Of a stretch of 64,000 nt of DNA, positions 54,964 to 64,000 are shown one piece after another (positions within the stretch are counted from its first letter, which is position 1; every line of letters starts with the position of its first letter). Position numbers and translations under genes: made by a program. This stretch comes from Adiantum capillus-veneris. Lineage: Eukaryota > Streptophyta > Polypodiopsida > Polypodiales > Pteridaceae. The notes under the pieces were generated by a model that saw nothing but the letters and a program-made list of their open reading frames with translations, did no database searches and was not told the origin of the DNA. The stretch covers positions 156,546,747 through 156,610,746 of the forward strand of contig CM043943.1 of the NCBI GenBank assembly GCA_014529385.2, in the 5' to 3' direction.

Positions 54964-56059
54964 GATTCTAAGAAAACAGATGGTAGCACATCCGAAGGTT
55001 CTGACGGACTAAGGGAACCAGATGCAAGCTCATCAAAGGATTCCAGAGAAAAGGGGATCAAATGATAGTGCATCTTAGGGTTCCGATGATTGAGACTGAC
55101 GTGCCAATGGACAAGGGAGCTAACGAAGCTACCCACAGGTCCCACGGCACAAGGAAAGAAAGGAAAAAGGGAATGTTGGTTGATCAGAGAATTCCCCAGA
55201 CTTAGGATAAGATTTTTGGAGCAGATCAGTATGATCTAGATCTGGATACTGCTTTTGCCAAGGTGCACGAGCCTTTCAAAAGTCTCAAGCCCGGCATAAG
55301 AAGGCAGTCGACAGGATTCAACGCGACTTGCAACGACTTGCAACTGAAGGAAGATGATTGGGTGCTCTTACGATTTGAGAAGGCACACCTAACGAAATGA
55401 AAAGGAAAGGAGCGGCTTTTTCAGAAACTAAAAATGCGATACTATGGCTCTTTCCAGATTCAAGAGAAGATAAATGATGTATCCTTCATAGTGAAGTTGC
55501 TAGAAACTTGGAAGATTCACAATGCTTTTCATGTGAGTCTCTTGAAAAATCTCAAGGGTGAGGTGCAAGTCGACAAGGAGCATGAGCAGCGACGAAGTGG
55601 AAGAGAGCGAGGAGACCGAAACAGAAACTGGCCCATCAGGAAAAGAAAAAGAAAGGTAAAGTGAACATCGCTTCTTCGTGAAGAACTATCCGGGATTGGA
55701 TGTGAAGTGGATGGAGGAGGACCTAGCAGATCCTCCTCAGATTTGGAGCTTTACCTTGACGCTTTTGGTCTAGCTTTGGCTATTCCAAGAGTTCCCGGAG
55801 ATCAACGGGTTGAATTTGGTGCAGGCAAGACTGCACCAGAGGGGAGTTACTCCGCTCTTTTGTGGTCTTAGATCTGGAATCAGTTTTTATGTGATTGATT
55901 TGATGTGAATGTGCACTGATTATGCCGTCTTTGTGCAAGTGCTAGATGTGTGGTCTAGTGCGTTGGTATTTAGAGTTAGTGTCTACTAAACTGGTCTATG
56001 GCCTCTGTCTGTTTCGCAGGCGTAATCGAGGGCGATTCCATTCTTTCAAGAGGGGGGTA
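54964..56059 (+). pseudogene. Gypsy integrase C-terminus with chromodomain-like end
   Basis: Frames near 55270-55660: KKAVDRIQRDLQRLATEGR, then MRYYGSFQIQEKINDVSFIV and TWKIHNAFHVSLLKNLKGEV. These are the usual gypsy integrase tail lines. Further on, KNYPGLDVKWMEEDLA-like text (near 55690) is a degenerate chromodomain. The polypurine run AGAGGGGGG (about 56049-56057) directly precedes the LTR at 56060. Probably the 3' part of the gypsy interrupted at 50942. Confidence 0.65.
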
Positions 56060-56534
56060 TGTCACAAACTGATGACGTGGCATGACCACCCGGACAACAT
56101 GGATGGTGATGTGGCAGCTAGATGTGCAGACAGATGGTGACATAGCAAACTGTACGACAGAACCTGGATTTTGCGTTGACGAGTGCCACGCGGCAGCATT
56201 ATGGATTTACACATAACGTGTTGATAGGCTGACATGGCAGCAGTACGGCTTTTTGTAATTTGTGATGCTTGCTTTTTGGATAGATTTTTGACTCGTTGCT
56301 TTTGGAACAACATTGCTTTTGAGTTAGAAGCTTTTGGGGCTTTGCTTTTTGTGCATCCCTTGTATCAATAAATAGAGCCCTTGAGGCCTCACTCTACAGA
56401 GCATCTAGACTCAGAGTCTGAGAGCAGAGGTCCCTTGGTACTTTGCAATTATTAATGATAAAGAAATACCGAAAGGGACGCCAGTCATTGGGGCCAATAC
56501 CTTTGGGCACGGAACTACGTCGGGCTGTGTCGAC
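56060..56534 (+). repeat. Gypsy 3' LTR, related to family X, truncated
   Basis: Begins TGTCACAAACTGATGACGTG. The first 20 bases resemble family X, then it diverges. AATAAATAGA near 56367 and a CGAAAGGG.CGCCA..TTGGGGCC block shared with family X. Ends at the start of another LTR at 56535. Confidence 0.6.
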
Positions 56535-57191
56535 TGTAACAAACTGTTGATGTGTCAAAGCCCTAAAGAATGGAGCCAACTTGCAGATGTTGGCCGAGGG
56601 GCCTAAACCCTAAGAAGAACAAGTAACAGAAGAAGTCCTCCCAACTTATGGGGACCTCGTCCGACGGGGCCCTAGTGACACAAAGGATTAAAATAAAGCA
56701 GGACCTCTGCACACACACAAACCTAGTGGCATGGCAGAATTTCGAAAATTGCGTTGACATGATGGCGTGGCAGGCTATACGGATTTCCGCGTTTTGCGCT
56801 GGCTGATGACGTGGCAGGCCGTACGGATTTGCTGTGATTTACGCTGGCAGCTTTTTGGCCTTGCTTTTGGACCAGATGCTTCTAAGTTTGAAGGCTTTTT
56901 ACTGTAAATAGCTTTTTAGGCCAAGGGCCTTTAAATATGAGGTTAGGGCTCATTCTCTGGCATGCTTCCTGGAGAAGGTGTAGAGTTTGGAGTACCGGCT
57001 TGTACTTTGATGATGCAATATAAAGAAATACCGAAAGGGGCGCCAAGGTTTGGGGCCAATACTCTCTGGGGTGGAATTCGGCCACTCGGTGTCGCGTGTC
57101 GTCTCTCTCTTTCAATTCAGTTGTTAGTGAAGTGCTAAAAGTCTGTTCAGTCTGTTCTTTTCTACTGGCACGTGGTGCCCGTCTTGTGACA
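56535..57191 (+). repeat. Family X LTR followed by primer site
   Basis: 657 bp, TGTAACAAACTGTTGATGTG to CGTCTTGTGACA. A primer site TGGTATCAGAGC follows at 57193-57204. Only about 200 bases of interior remain before the next LTR fragment. Confidence 0.8.
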
Positions 57192-57405
57192 GTGGTATCA
57201 GAGCAGACTCTATTCACGCGAATGATGAATGTTGCCGTGGTAACTCCTCAAGACTAGGCACCTCTAGGGCTCATTTGATGCACGTTTGGATCCTTCTCAA
57301 TGTGGGATTGCAAGGGGTAGGTCTGGGGCTGAATTGCGGTCCCGACGTGAGACGGGAAAACGCAGCTCTGAAGCGTAAAATGTAGCCACTCTGTTGTGTG
57401 AAGTG

Positions 57406-57589
57406 TCACAAACTGTTGACGTGTCAAGCCACTAAAGAACGGAACCAACTTGTAGATCTCAGCCGAGGGCCCTAAACCCTAGGAAGAAGTATCAGAAGAA
57501 GCGAAAGCAGTAGAAGAAGTTTTACCAAGTTGCAAAGTCTTGTTGAGTGGCCTATTTTCAAAGAGGAGTTCCCACCAACTTATAGGATT
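57406..57589 (+). repeat. Family X LTR fragment
   Basis: TGTCACAAACTGTTGACGTG and about 180 bases more; cut at 57589 by the reversed family Y LTR. Confidence 0.75.
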
Positions 57590-58789
57590 GTAAGGTGCAG
57601 CGGAATGAATGTTTGCGCTTTGCTCAAGATGAGTGCTCTGAACTGTGCTCAAGGTTCCTTTTGTTCTTATGGAAGGGAGAGCCTTCCGTTCTTAATGAGA
57701 GAATGCTATGATCACAAACAATGTGTGCGTGCAAGTGTATGAGACTGAGAGATAGAGAGAGAAGAAAGATATGACACCAGAGACGTTGTAAAACCTTCCT
57801 CCGAAGGCCCCACCCTCGTCGGCGAGAGTGGTCTACTTATGATTGCACAGACTGGTACAAACTGAATGCATGTGACTGATGCAAGTCTAGGCTATATCGG
57901 CGATGACGAAACCGATGTAAGGGCTGAAATCTGCAATCTTTTATCTGCTGTCCAAAAACGCTATGGGCTGAAATCTGCTGCGGGTCCAAAAATGCTGATT
58001 TTCGGGGCTGTTTCTGTGGTTCTTTGTCGCTGAAATTCTGCAGGTTTAGGGCTGGAAACAGAGGTTCTTAAGGGCTGAAAACTGATGGTCTTTTCGGGCT
58101 GGATCTGCTACTCTTGGAGGGCTGAATCTGCAACTACTTCATTGCTGAAAATCGCTGCATTGCTGTGGGTGGTATCTGCTGAAAACGCTAGTCATGGGCT
58201 CCCAAAAACGCTAGGTATGCTGATGACAAAACGCCAGGTGCTGTGGGATGCTGCGGGGAGATTTGATGCCAAAACGCTATCTGCTGGGACTTGCTGGCGA
58301 GGGTGCAGATGCTGGGAACGCGAGATTGAGATGCTTTGCAAAAACGCTAGTGGAAGGGGGATCTGCTGCTTGGAGGGAATCCACCAAGGCTTGGTCTTGC
58401 TGAGAAGTTGCCTGCTGAGCTTGGCTCCCGTTGCCTCTTCTGTGAAATAGTGCTAGCTCTAGTTTGCTTGTATACAAACTTAGCAAAATTGCCCTACCTA
58501 CTTACCAACAAAAGTCACTTAAAAATAATAAGTGAAAAATGTCAAAAATAGGGAAAATAGGCTAGATGCACTGGAAAATTCCCCTGAAGGATTCTGATGG
58601 GAATGCTTATGATCATGCTGTGTGCAACCAGAGGATATGCATCTACAGCAAGTGACTGGGCATGCACGGTCTACGAATAGACCCCCAAAAGTGCGAGATC
58701 ACTTCCAATCTAGACTGATTGGACTGACTGAGCCCTGATCATGGTGTAGCTTGTCCATGGACACATAGGGCTGGATGTGTCACGTGACA
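57590..58789 (-). repeat. Family Y 3' LTR (Y-b)
   Basis: 1,200 bp; the reverse complement starts TGTCACGTGACACATCCAGC and ends GCTGCACCTTACA. Shares the CTAGCGTTTTTG-type lines (here CAAAAACGCTA) with the other copies. Confidence 0.85.
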
Positions 58790-58802
58790 TCCCCTCCTTT
58801 TC

Positions 58803-60307
58803 AAAGTGAGGTAGTGGTACCGAACTGTATGGCGTCGAGGGAGATCGCCAATAGCATCCGGAATCCTAGAAGGGGCTCTTCGTCGGCCCACTCTGATGTG
58901 CGGGTCGTGCGGTACTTGAACTTCATAAAGGTCTGCAACGCTTGCTTCTTTGGGCCGCGCCGAAAGCGACACAAAGTCTTCTGAGTTTCCTTCGATGCTT
59001 TAACTTTGTCGAGAGTATGCTTCTTTCTTCTTCAAGAATCTCCATGGATGAAAATTCATGAAACCATTTCCAACACAAAACCATGAACATACCTATTCCA
59101 TGTAAAGTGAGTGGAAAAAATCTTGTCTTCCTCAAAGACTGTGCATGCAATGTAGATGAACAAAGAGACGGAGTGCTAAACCGTTCACCACATACACGGA
59201 AACAATGAGATCGAATCTTTCTCTTATGATCTAGAGCAAGCAACTGTGGCAAGCCGCAATTCACAACGGAAATGCCCATGCTTGGTTCTCATACTTTTAT
59301 GTGCTCGTTCTACGAATGTGTCATGCCAAGGAAGAGACATGGAATGTGACTTCCTTACATACATACTTTTCAGCTTTTCATGAACAATCCGCATACATTC
59401 GTGCTCATCCATGAGTGAAACATGCTTAACGTACAATATGTCATGCCTAGGAAAAGGGATCACATAGAGACGCTGACTAAAATACAGGAAACGATCACGA
59501 ATGAAACACTCGAACAATGGGTGCGTATGAATCATGCGACGTAGAATACTTCCTGTGACGGTTCTTTGGACCTAGGCTCGAGAGCCAAGATCGGTTCTTC
59601 GTGATTGATCGAATCTACAACGAGGTTAGCTTCGCTAGAAAAAGCATCCACTAACACATCATCTTCATGCAAATCATCATGCTCGTGAGAAATCACATCT
59701 TGGTCATGCAAATCATCATGCTTGTCTTTATCATCCAAATCATCATGTTGATCATTGTCAATCAAATCATCATCATGCAAATCATTGACATTCAAATCAT
59801 CATGCTGCTCACAATCATGCAAATCTTGTGTGTCATGCTTTGGAGAAGAAGAGACTAAGAGAGTCTCCGTCTCCTGAATCTCTTGCATCTGTGCTCGCAC
59901 TTGAGAAAAGAGTCGCAAGAACTCTTGCATGTATCGGTCGCGCTGTTCTTGTCTTGCCTTTCGTTCTGCTTCTCTTTTTGCTTTGTCTTCTGCGTGTCTG
60001 CGATCCATTTCTGCTTTTATTTCTGCGTGTCTGCTATTCTTTTTGCATTTCTTGCTTCGCGTTCTAAGTTCCTTTCCATAAACATCAGCTCCAAAGCCTC
60101 CATAGGAGTTAGTGCAATCCTTGATGTAGATGGGAAAGGGGGAGGGTCTGAAAAACCTCCTTGTGGGGAAAATTCTTCTTCGCCTCTCTCATGCTCATCA
60201 CCTCCAAGAGAAGTATCCATTCCGCTTCGAGTGATGACGATCCGCTGAAGTCGTGGGTTCTTGTGGTCTTGGGTTCTTAAGTTCTTGTGGGTTCTTGTGG
60301 TCTTGGT
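58803..60307 (-). pseudogene. Family Y protein genes, minus copy (Y-b)
   Basis: On the minus strand: coiled-coil text ELMFMERNLEREARNAKRIA (near 60090), MDRRHAEDKAKREAERKARQ (60008) and LRLFSQVRAQMQEIQETETL, then HDDL, HDLHDDD and HDQDVISHEHDDLHEDD repeats. Then (59535) FIRDRFLYFSQRLYVIPFPR, SHSMSLPWHDTFVERAHKSM, (59279) RSHCFRVCGERFSTPSLCSS and PHDPHIRVGRRRAPSRIPDA (58900). The parts are in four frames. The protein is collinear with Y-a over its whole length; no RT, protease or integrase. Confidence 0.6.
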
Positions 60308-61362
60308 TTGCGCTTTGCTCAAGATGAGTGCTCCGAACTGTGCTCAAGGTTTCTTTTGTTCTTATGGAAGGGAGAGCCTTCTGTTTTTAATGAGAGAATG
60401 CTATGATCACAAACAAAGTGAATGGACACTGTGCGTGCAAGTGTATGAGACTGAGAGATAGAGAGAGAAGAGAGATACGACACCAGAGACGTTGTAAAAC
60501 CCTCTTCCGAAGGCCTCACTCTCGTGGGCGAGAGTGGTCTACTTATGATTGCACAGACTGGTACAAACTGAACGCATGTGACTGATGCAAGTCTAGGCTA
60601 TATCGGCGATGACGAAACCGACGTAAGGGCTGAAATCTGCAATCTTTTATCTGCTGTCCAAAAACGCTATGGGCTGAAATCTGCTGCGGGTCCAAAAATG
60701 CTGATTTTCGGGGCTGTTTCTGTGGTTCTTTGTCGCTGAAATTTTGCAGGTTTAGGGCTGAAAACAGAGGTTCTTAAGGGCTGAAAACTGATGGTCTTTT
60801 CAGGCTGGATCTGCTACTCTTGGAGGGCTGAATCTGCAACTACTACATTGCTGAAAATCGTTGCATTGCTGTGGGTGGTATCTGCTGAAAACGCTAGTCA
60901 TGGGCTCCCAAAAACGCTAGGTATGCTGATGACAAAACGCCAGGTGCTGTGGGATGATGCTGGGAGATCTGATGCAAAAACGCTATCTGTTGGGACTTGT
61001 TGGCAAGGATGCAGATGCTGGGAACGCCAGACTGAGATGCTTTGCAAAAACGCTAGTGGAAGGGGGATCTGCTGCTTGGAGGGAATCCACCAAGGCTTAG
61101 TCTTGTTGGAGAAGTTGGCTGCTGAGCTTGGCTCCTGTTGCCTCTTCTGCGAAATAGTGCTAGCTCTAGTTTGCTTGTATACAAACTTAGCAAAATTGCC
61201 CTACCTACTTTCCAACAAAAGTCACTTAAAAATAACAAGTGAAAAATGTCAAAAATAGGGAAAATAGGCTAAATGCACTGAAAAATTCCCTGAAGGATTT
61301 TGATGGGAATGCTTATGATCATGCTGTGTGCAACCAGAGGATATGCATCTACACTAAGTGAC
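60308..61362 (-). repeat. Family Y 5' LTR (Y-b), both ends trimmed
   Basis: Highly similar to 57590-58660 in the same orientation. Starts inside the LTR (TTTGCGCTTTGCTCAAG) and ends at GCATCTACACTAAGTGA, about 130 bases short of the LTR start. Confidence 0.8.
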
Positions 61363-61505
61363 TCATTCACTTTGTTTGTAAATATTGCACTCTCTCATTA
61401 AGAACGGAAGGCTCTCCCTTCCATAAGAACAAAAGGAACCTTGAGCACAGTTCGGAGCACTCATCTTGAGCAAAGCGCAAACAATGATTCTGCTGCACCT
61501 TACAT

Positions 61506-61517
61506 TGGTATCAGAGC
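61506..61517 (+). other. Primer binding site (initiator tRNA-Met type)
   Basis: Exact TGGTATCAGAGC. Confidence 0.9.
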
Positions 61518-61907
61518 TTTGGCAGTGTTCTGTATCACTCAAGGAAAGAACCACAAGAATCACAAGAATTTTTGTTGGCTTGTTACGGTCGCACGAACCC
61601 AAGTTCACTTGGGCGTGTCGATTCTTAATCGTGTTTATGAAGAGTGACTCGAATCCCAGGAAAGAAGGGCTTGTCCAGCCTCCCCTTGTGTCTCTTTTCA
61701 CTCATTGAGAGCGGACCGTGCACTTAGTGGCCGGCCAATCACGTGAGGTGGGAAAAAGCAACCTTGGTGTGAGAGCAAGGCCGCCAAGGGGTGCGTCCGC
61801 AGAAAGGAGTAGAACTCGGGTGAAGAGAAGATCCTTCTCAAACACAGATTGCAAGCGAAAGAAAACCTCAAGAACCTCAAGAACCCAAGAACCCAAGACC
61901 CTGGTGC

Positions 61908-62952
61908 ATGGTCATCACCCGAAGCGGAATGGATACTTCGCATACAGGTGGTGAGCTGGAGAGGCGACGAAGGGTTCTCCCCACCAAGAGATTTTTCCGA
62001 CCCTCCCCCTTCGCCATCTACGCCACGAGTTGTACCAACTTCCATGGAGACGATGGTCAAGTCGATGTTGGACATGATGGCACAACAACAAGAAACGAAT
62101 CGAGTTGCTTTGGCACAACTAGCAAGAAAAGCAGAACAACAGGAAGCTAAGGACCATGAGCGCGACGAAAGAAATGAAAGAATTGCCGCACAACAAGAAG
62201 CAAATCTCCTTGCTTTAGAACGCGAGCGCGATGAACGAAACGAAAGAAAAGCAGAAAGAAAGGCCGAGCGTGAAGCTCAAAGAGTGGCCTTGGAGGTCGA
62301 GCGTGAGGCTCAAAGAGAACTACGCACTCAAGAATTGGTTCGTTCGAAGTTCGAACCAGCCAAAGATTGTGGGAGTTCCTCAAGTGGCGCAAGCCATGAT
62401 GCGGATTCCAACCATCCAGTCACAGAGAAGTTGACTTTCAATAAGTATGATGGTAAGATGGATGCTATGGTTATTCATTCTTGGTTGCATCAATTTAATG
62501 CTTATTTTGCGATACCTAAGAAGACAGGAAATAGCAAAGTTTTGACGGTAGCCATGTACCTTGCCGGTGATGCCATCGATTGATACCACGCATGGCAAGA
62601 GGCACAGTTAGCCGTGCACCCAGAGGAAGCCGATTAATTCACGCCCCTTTCCTTCAATTGGGTTGATTTCCAAGACAAGCTCAAGGCGTGGTTTATGCCA
62701 CCTCAGTACCTCGCACGATTGAAGGACGATTGGCGTGCTCTCAAGCAAAATGGTATGCCGGTTATGTCTTTTTCTAATCGTGTTTTGCAGCTAGGTACCC
62801 AATTACGTAAGTCGGATGATGAACGTAAAGAGGCATTCCTTTTTGGATTAGACGACTATATCAAGTTTGATGTAGAAGTCTTCGATCCAATCGATCTCAA
62901 CAAGGTGGTAGCGATTTTACGCCACGAGTTGTACCAACTTCCATGGAGATGA
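61908..62952 (+). pseudogene. Gypsy gag, first copy of the duplication
   Basis: The start is probably MVITRSGMDTSHTGGELERR at 61908; a shift near 61970 leads to the frame that opens at 61849. Then METMVKSMLDMMAQQQETN, a long charged coiled coil (ERDERNERKAERKAEREAQR) and the capsid start: PVTEKLTFNKYDGKMDAMV, then IHSWLHQFNAYFA. A TGA at 62581 replaces the usual Trp (AID*YHAWQEAQ), and a TAA at 62635 follows. Beyond them KLKAWFMPPQYLARLKDDWR and MSFSNRVLQLGTQLRKSDDE complete the gag. The shared stops show that decay preceded the duplication. Confidence 0.75.
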
Positions 62953-63816
62953 TGGTCAAGTCGATGTTGGACATGATGGCACAACAACAAGAAACGAATC
63001 GAGTTGCTTTGGCACAACTAGCAAGAAAAGCAGAACAACAGGAAGCTAAGGACCATGAGCGCGACGAAAGAAATGAAAGAATTGCCGCACAACAAGAAGC
63101 AAATCGCCTTGCTTTAGAACGCGAGCGCGATGAACGAAACGAAAGAAAAGCAGAAAGAAAGGCCGAGCGTGAAGCTCAAAGAGTGGCCTTGGAGGTCGAG
63201 CGTGAGGCTCAAAGAGAACTACGCACTCAAGAATTGGTTCGTTCGAAGTTCGAACCAGCCAAAGATTGTGGGAGTTCCTCAAGTGGCGCAAGCCATGATG
63301 CGGATTCCAACCATCCAGTCACAGAGAAGTTGACTTTCAATAAGTATGATGGTAAGATGGATGCTATGGTTATTCATTCTTGGTTGCATCAATTTAATGC
63401 TTATTTTGCGATAACTAAGAAGACAGGAAATAGCAAAGTTTTGACGGTAGCCATGTACCTTGCCGGTGATGCCATCGATTGATACCACGCATGGCAAGAG
63501 GCACAGTTAGCCGTGCACCCAGAGGAAGCCGATTAATTCACGCCCCTTTCCTTCAATTGGGTTGATTTCCAAGACAAGCTCAAGGCGTGGTTTATGCCAC
63601 CTCAGTACCTCGCACGATTGAAGGACGATTGGCGTGCTCTTAAGCAAAATGGTATGCCGGTTATGTCTTTTTCTAATCGTGTTTTGCAGCTAGGTACCCA
63701 ATTACGTAAGTCGGATGATGAACGTAAAGAGGCATTCCTTTTTGGATTAGACGACTATATCAAGTTTGATGTAGAAGTCTTCGATCCAATCGATCTCAAC
63801 AAGGTGGTAGCGATTT
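62019..63816 (+). repeat. 899-bp tandem duplication within gag
   Basis: Units 62019-62917 and 62918-63816 start TACGCCACGAGTTGTACCAA and end GGTGGTAGCGATTT. About four base differences by eye, for example 62046/62945, 62206/63105 and one in GCGATACC/GCGATAAC. Both carry the same two stop codons. Confidence 0.95.
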
Positions 63817-64000
63817 CTCTCGCACAGGAGATGAAGCACAACAAGAGAAAGCCTAAGGAGAATAAGACTTCCATAGTACCTCGCAGGCTTCTCAGAACCC
63901 TTAGAACGGCAAGAATGGTACCTCTTCTAACCAATCTTCCAACAGTCTCTGAAAAGAATTCTTCCAATGAATCTAAGGGTAAGGCTAACACAATTGCTAA
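62943..64000 (+). pseudogene. Gypsy gag, second copy, continuing past the window
   Basis: The same text as the first copy: MEMMVKSMLDMMAQQQETN, coiled coil, capsid start, stops at 63480 and 63534, then FMPPQYLARL. After 63816 it continues into new sequence, VVAISLAQEMKHNKRKPKE, and a Ser/Lys-rich region, the normal downstream gag linker before a knuckle. So the second copy holds the original junction to the rest of the element. Confidence 0.75.

Larger units (their letters stand above)
57590..61362 (-). mobile_element. Family Y non-autonomous LTR element, minus copy (Y-b)
   Basis: Minus-oriented partner of Y-a. Left (3') LTR 57590-58789, reversed polypurine run TCCCCTCCTTTTC (58790-58802), interior 58803-60307 and right (5') LTR 60308-61362. 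The junction at 60307 lacks the primer site and the first bases of the LTR, so a small deletion occurred there. The right LTR also lacks its outer end. Confidence 0.8.
61363..64000 (+). mobile_element. Family Y-related LTR element with true gag (Y-c), runs off the window
   Basis: Only the last 142 bases of the 5' LTR remain (61363-61504, ending GCTGCACCTTACA), then an exact primer site TGGTATCAGAGC (61506-61517), a leader matching Y-a, and a gag gene. Unlike Y-a and Y-b it encodes a gypsy gag. Pol, if present, is beyond 64000. Confidence 0.75.

Noticed and set aside
62147-63291. Paired minus-strand 81-codon ORFs
   Set aside because: Identical because they lie antisense in the 899-bp tandem duplication.

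Overview
The window looks like plant nuclear DNA from a large, retrotransposon-rich genome. I infer a fern or another seed-free vascular plant. The grounds are the wording of the pentatricopeptide (PPR) repeats, a chloroplast-type YGGT gene, and the mix of chromodomain gypsy, copia, Helitron, Mutator-like and Penelope-like relics. No prokaryotic gene organisation is present. Nearly all coding signal is broken by stops and frameshifts. The only clearly intact recognised host gene is a YGGT/YLMG-family gene at 40948-41616 (+).

Layout. 1-1124 (-): a broken DUF4283 plus zinc-knuckle ORF of LINE/gag type. 1256-7142 (+): a 5'-truncated Ty3/gypsy chromovirus (gag, protease, RT, RNase H, integrase, chromodomain) with its 3' LTR. 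7143-11060 and 14541-19690 (both -): two degenerate copies of one multi-exon gene that I cannot name, with a ParB-like DGNHR motif and, in the second copy, a segment resembling a Rossmann methyltransferase. Between them lie CT microsatellites, a Mutator-like transposase relic (11640-13880) and a tandem repeat. A small LTR element (15338-16614) sits inside the second copy. 20065-20223 is a perfect 73-bp inverted repeat.

20939-28365 (+) holds a PPR pseudogene split by a 5.56-kb copia element (22342-27904, -) with matching LTRs, a tRNA-iMet-type primer site and a perfect CCCTA target duplication. 29010-30060 is AT-rich tandem repeats. A second Mutator-like fragment (30320-31092), a decayed copia 3' end (31640-33170) and a Helitron Rep/helicase relic (33170-35220, -) follow. 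35257-38945 is a gag-only LTR element whose gag is split by a solo LTR (36159-37989) of the same family as the gypsy LTR at 5551-7142. The YGGT gene follows, then a LINE endonuclease scrap.

From 43 kb to the end the DNA is nested retroelements. A gypsy 5' LTR and gag (43090-44650) precede a Penelope-like element (44860-46936) with an N-terminal GIY-YIG nuclease, a CxC linker and the start of the RT. Gypsy elements with nested solo LTRs fill 46937-57589. A family (called Y here) of LTR elements without pol follows, one copy in each orientation, encoding the same unrecognised His/Asp-rich protein. The window ends in a gag carrying a very recent 899-bp tandem duplication.

The most interesting points are the N-terminal GIY-YIG Penelope-like element and the duplicated ParB-motif gene. 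All identifications come from reading motifs by eye. No database search was run.
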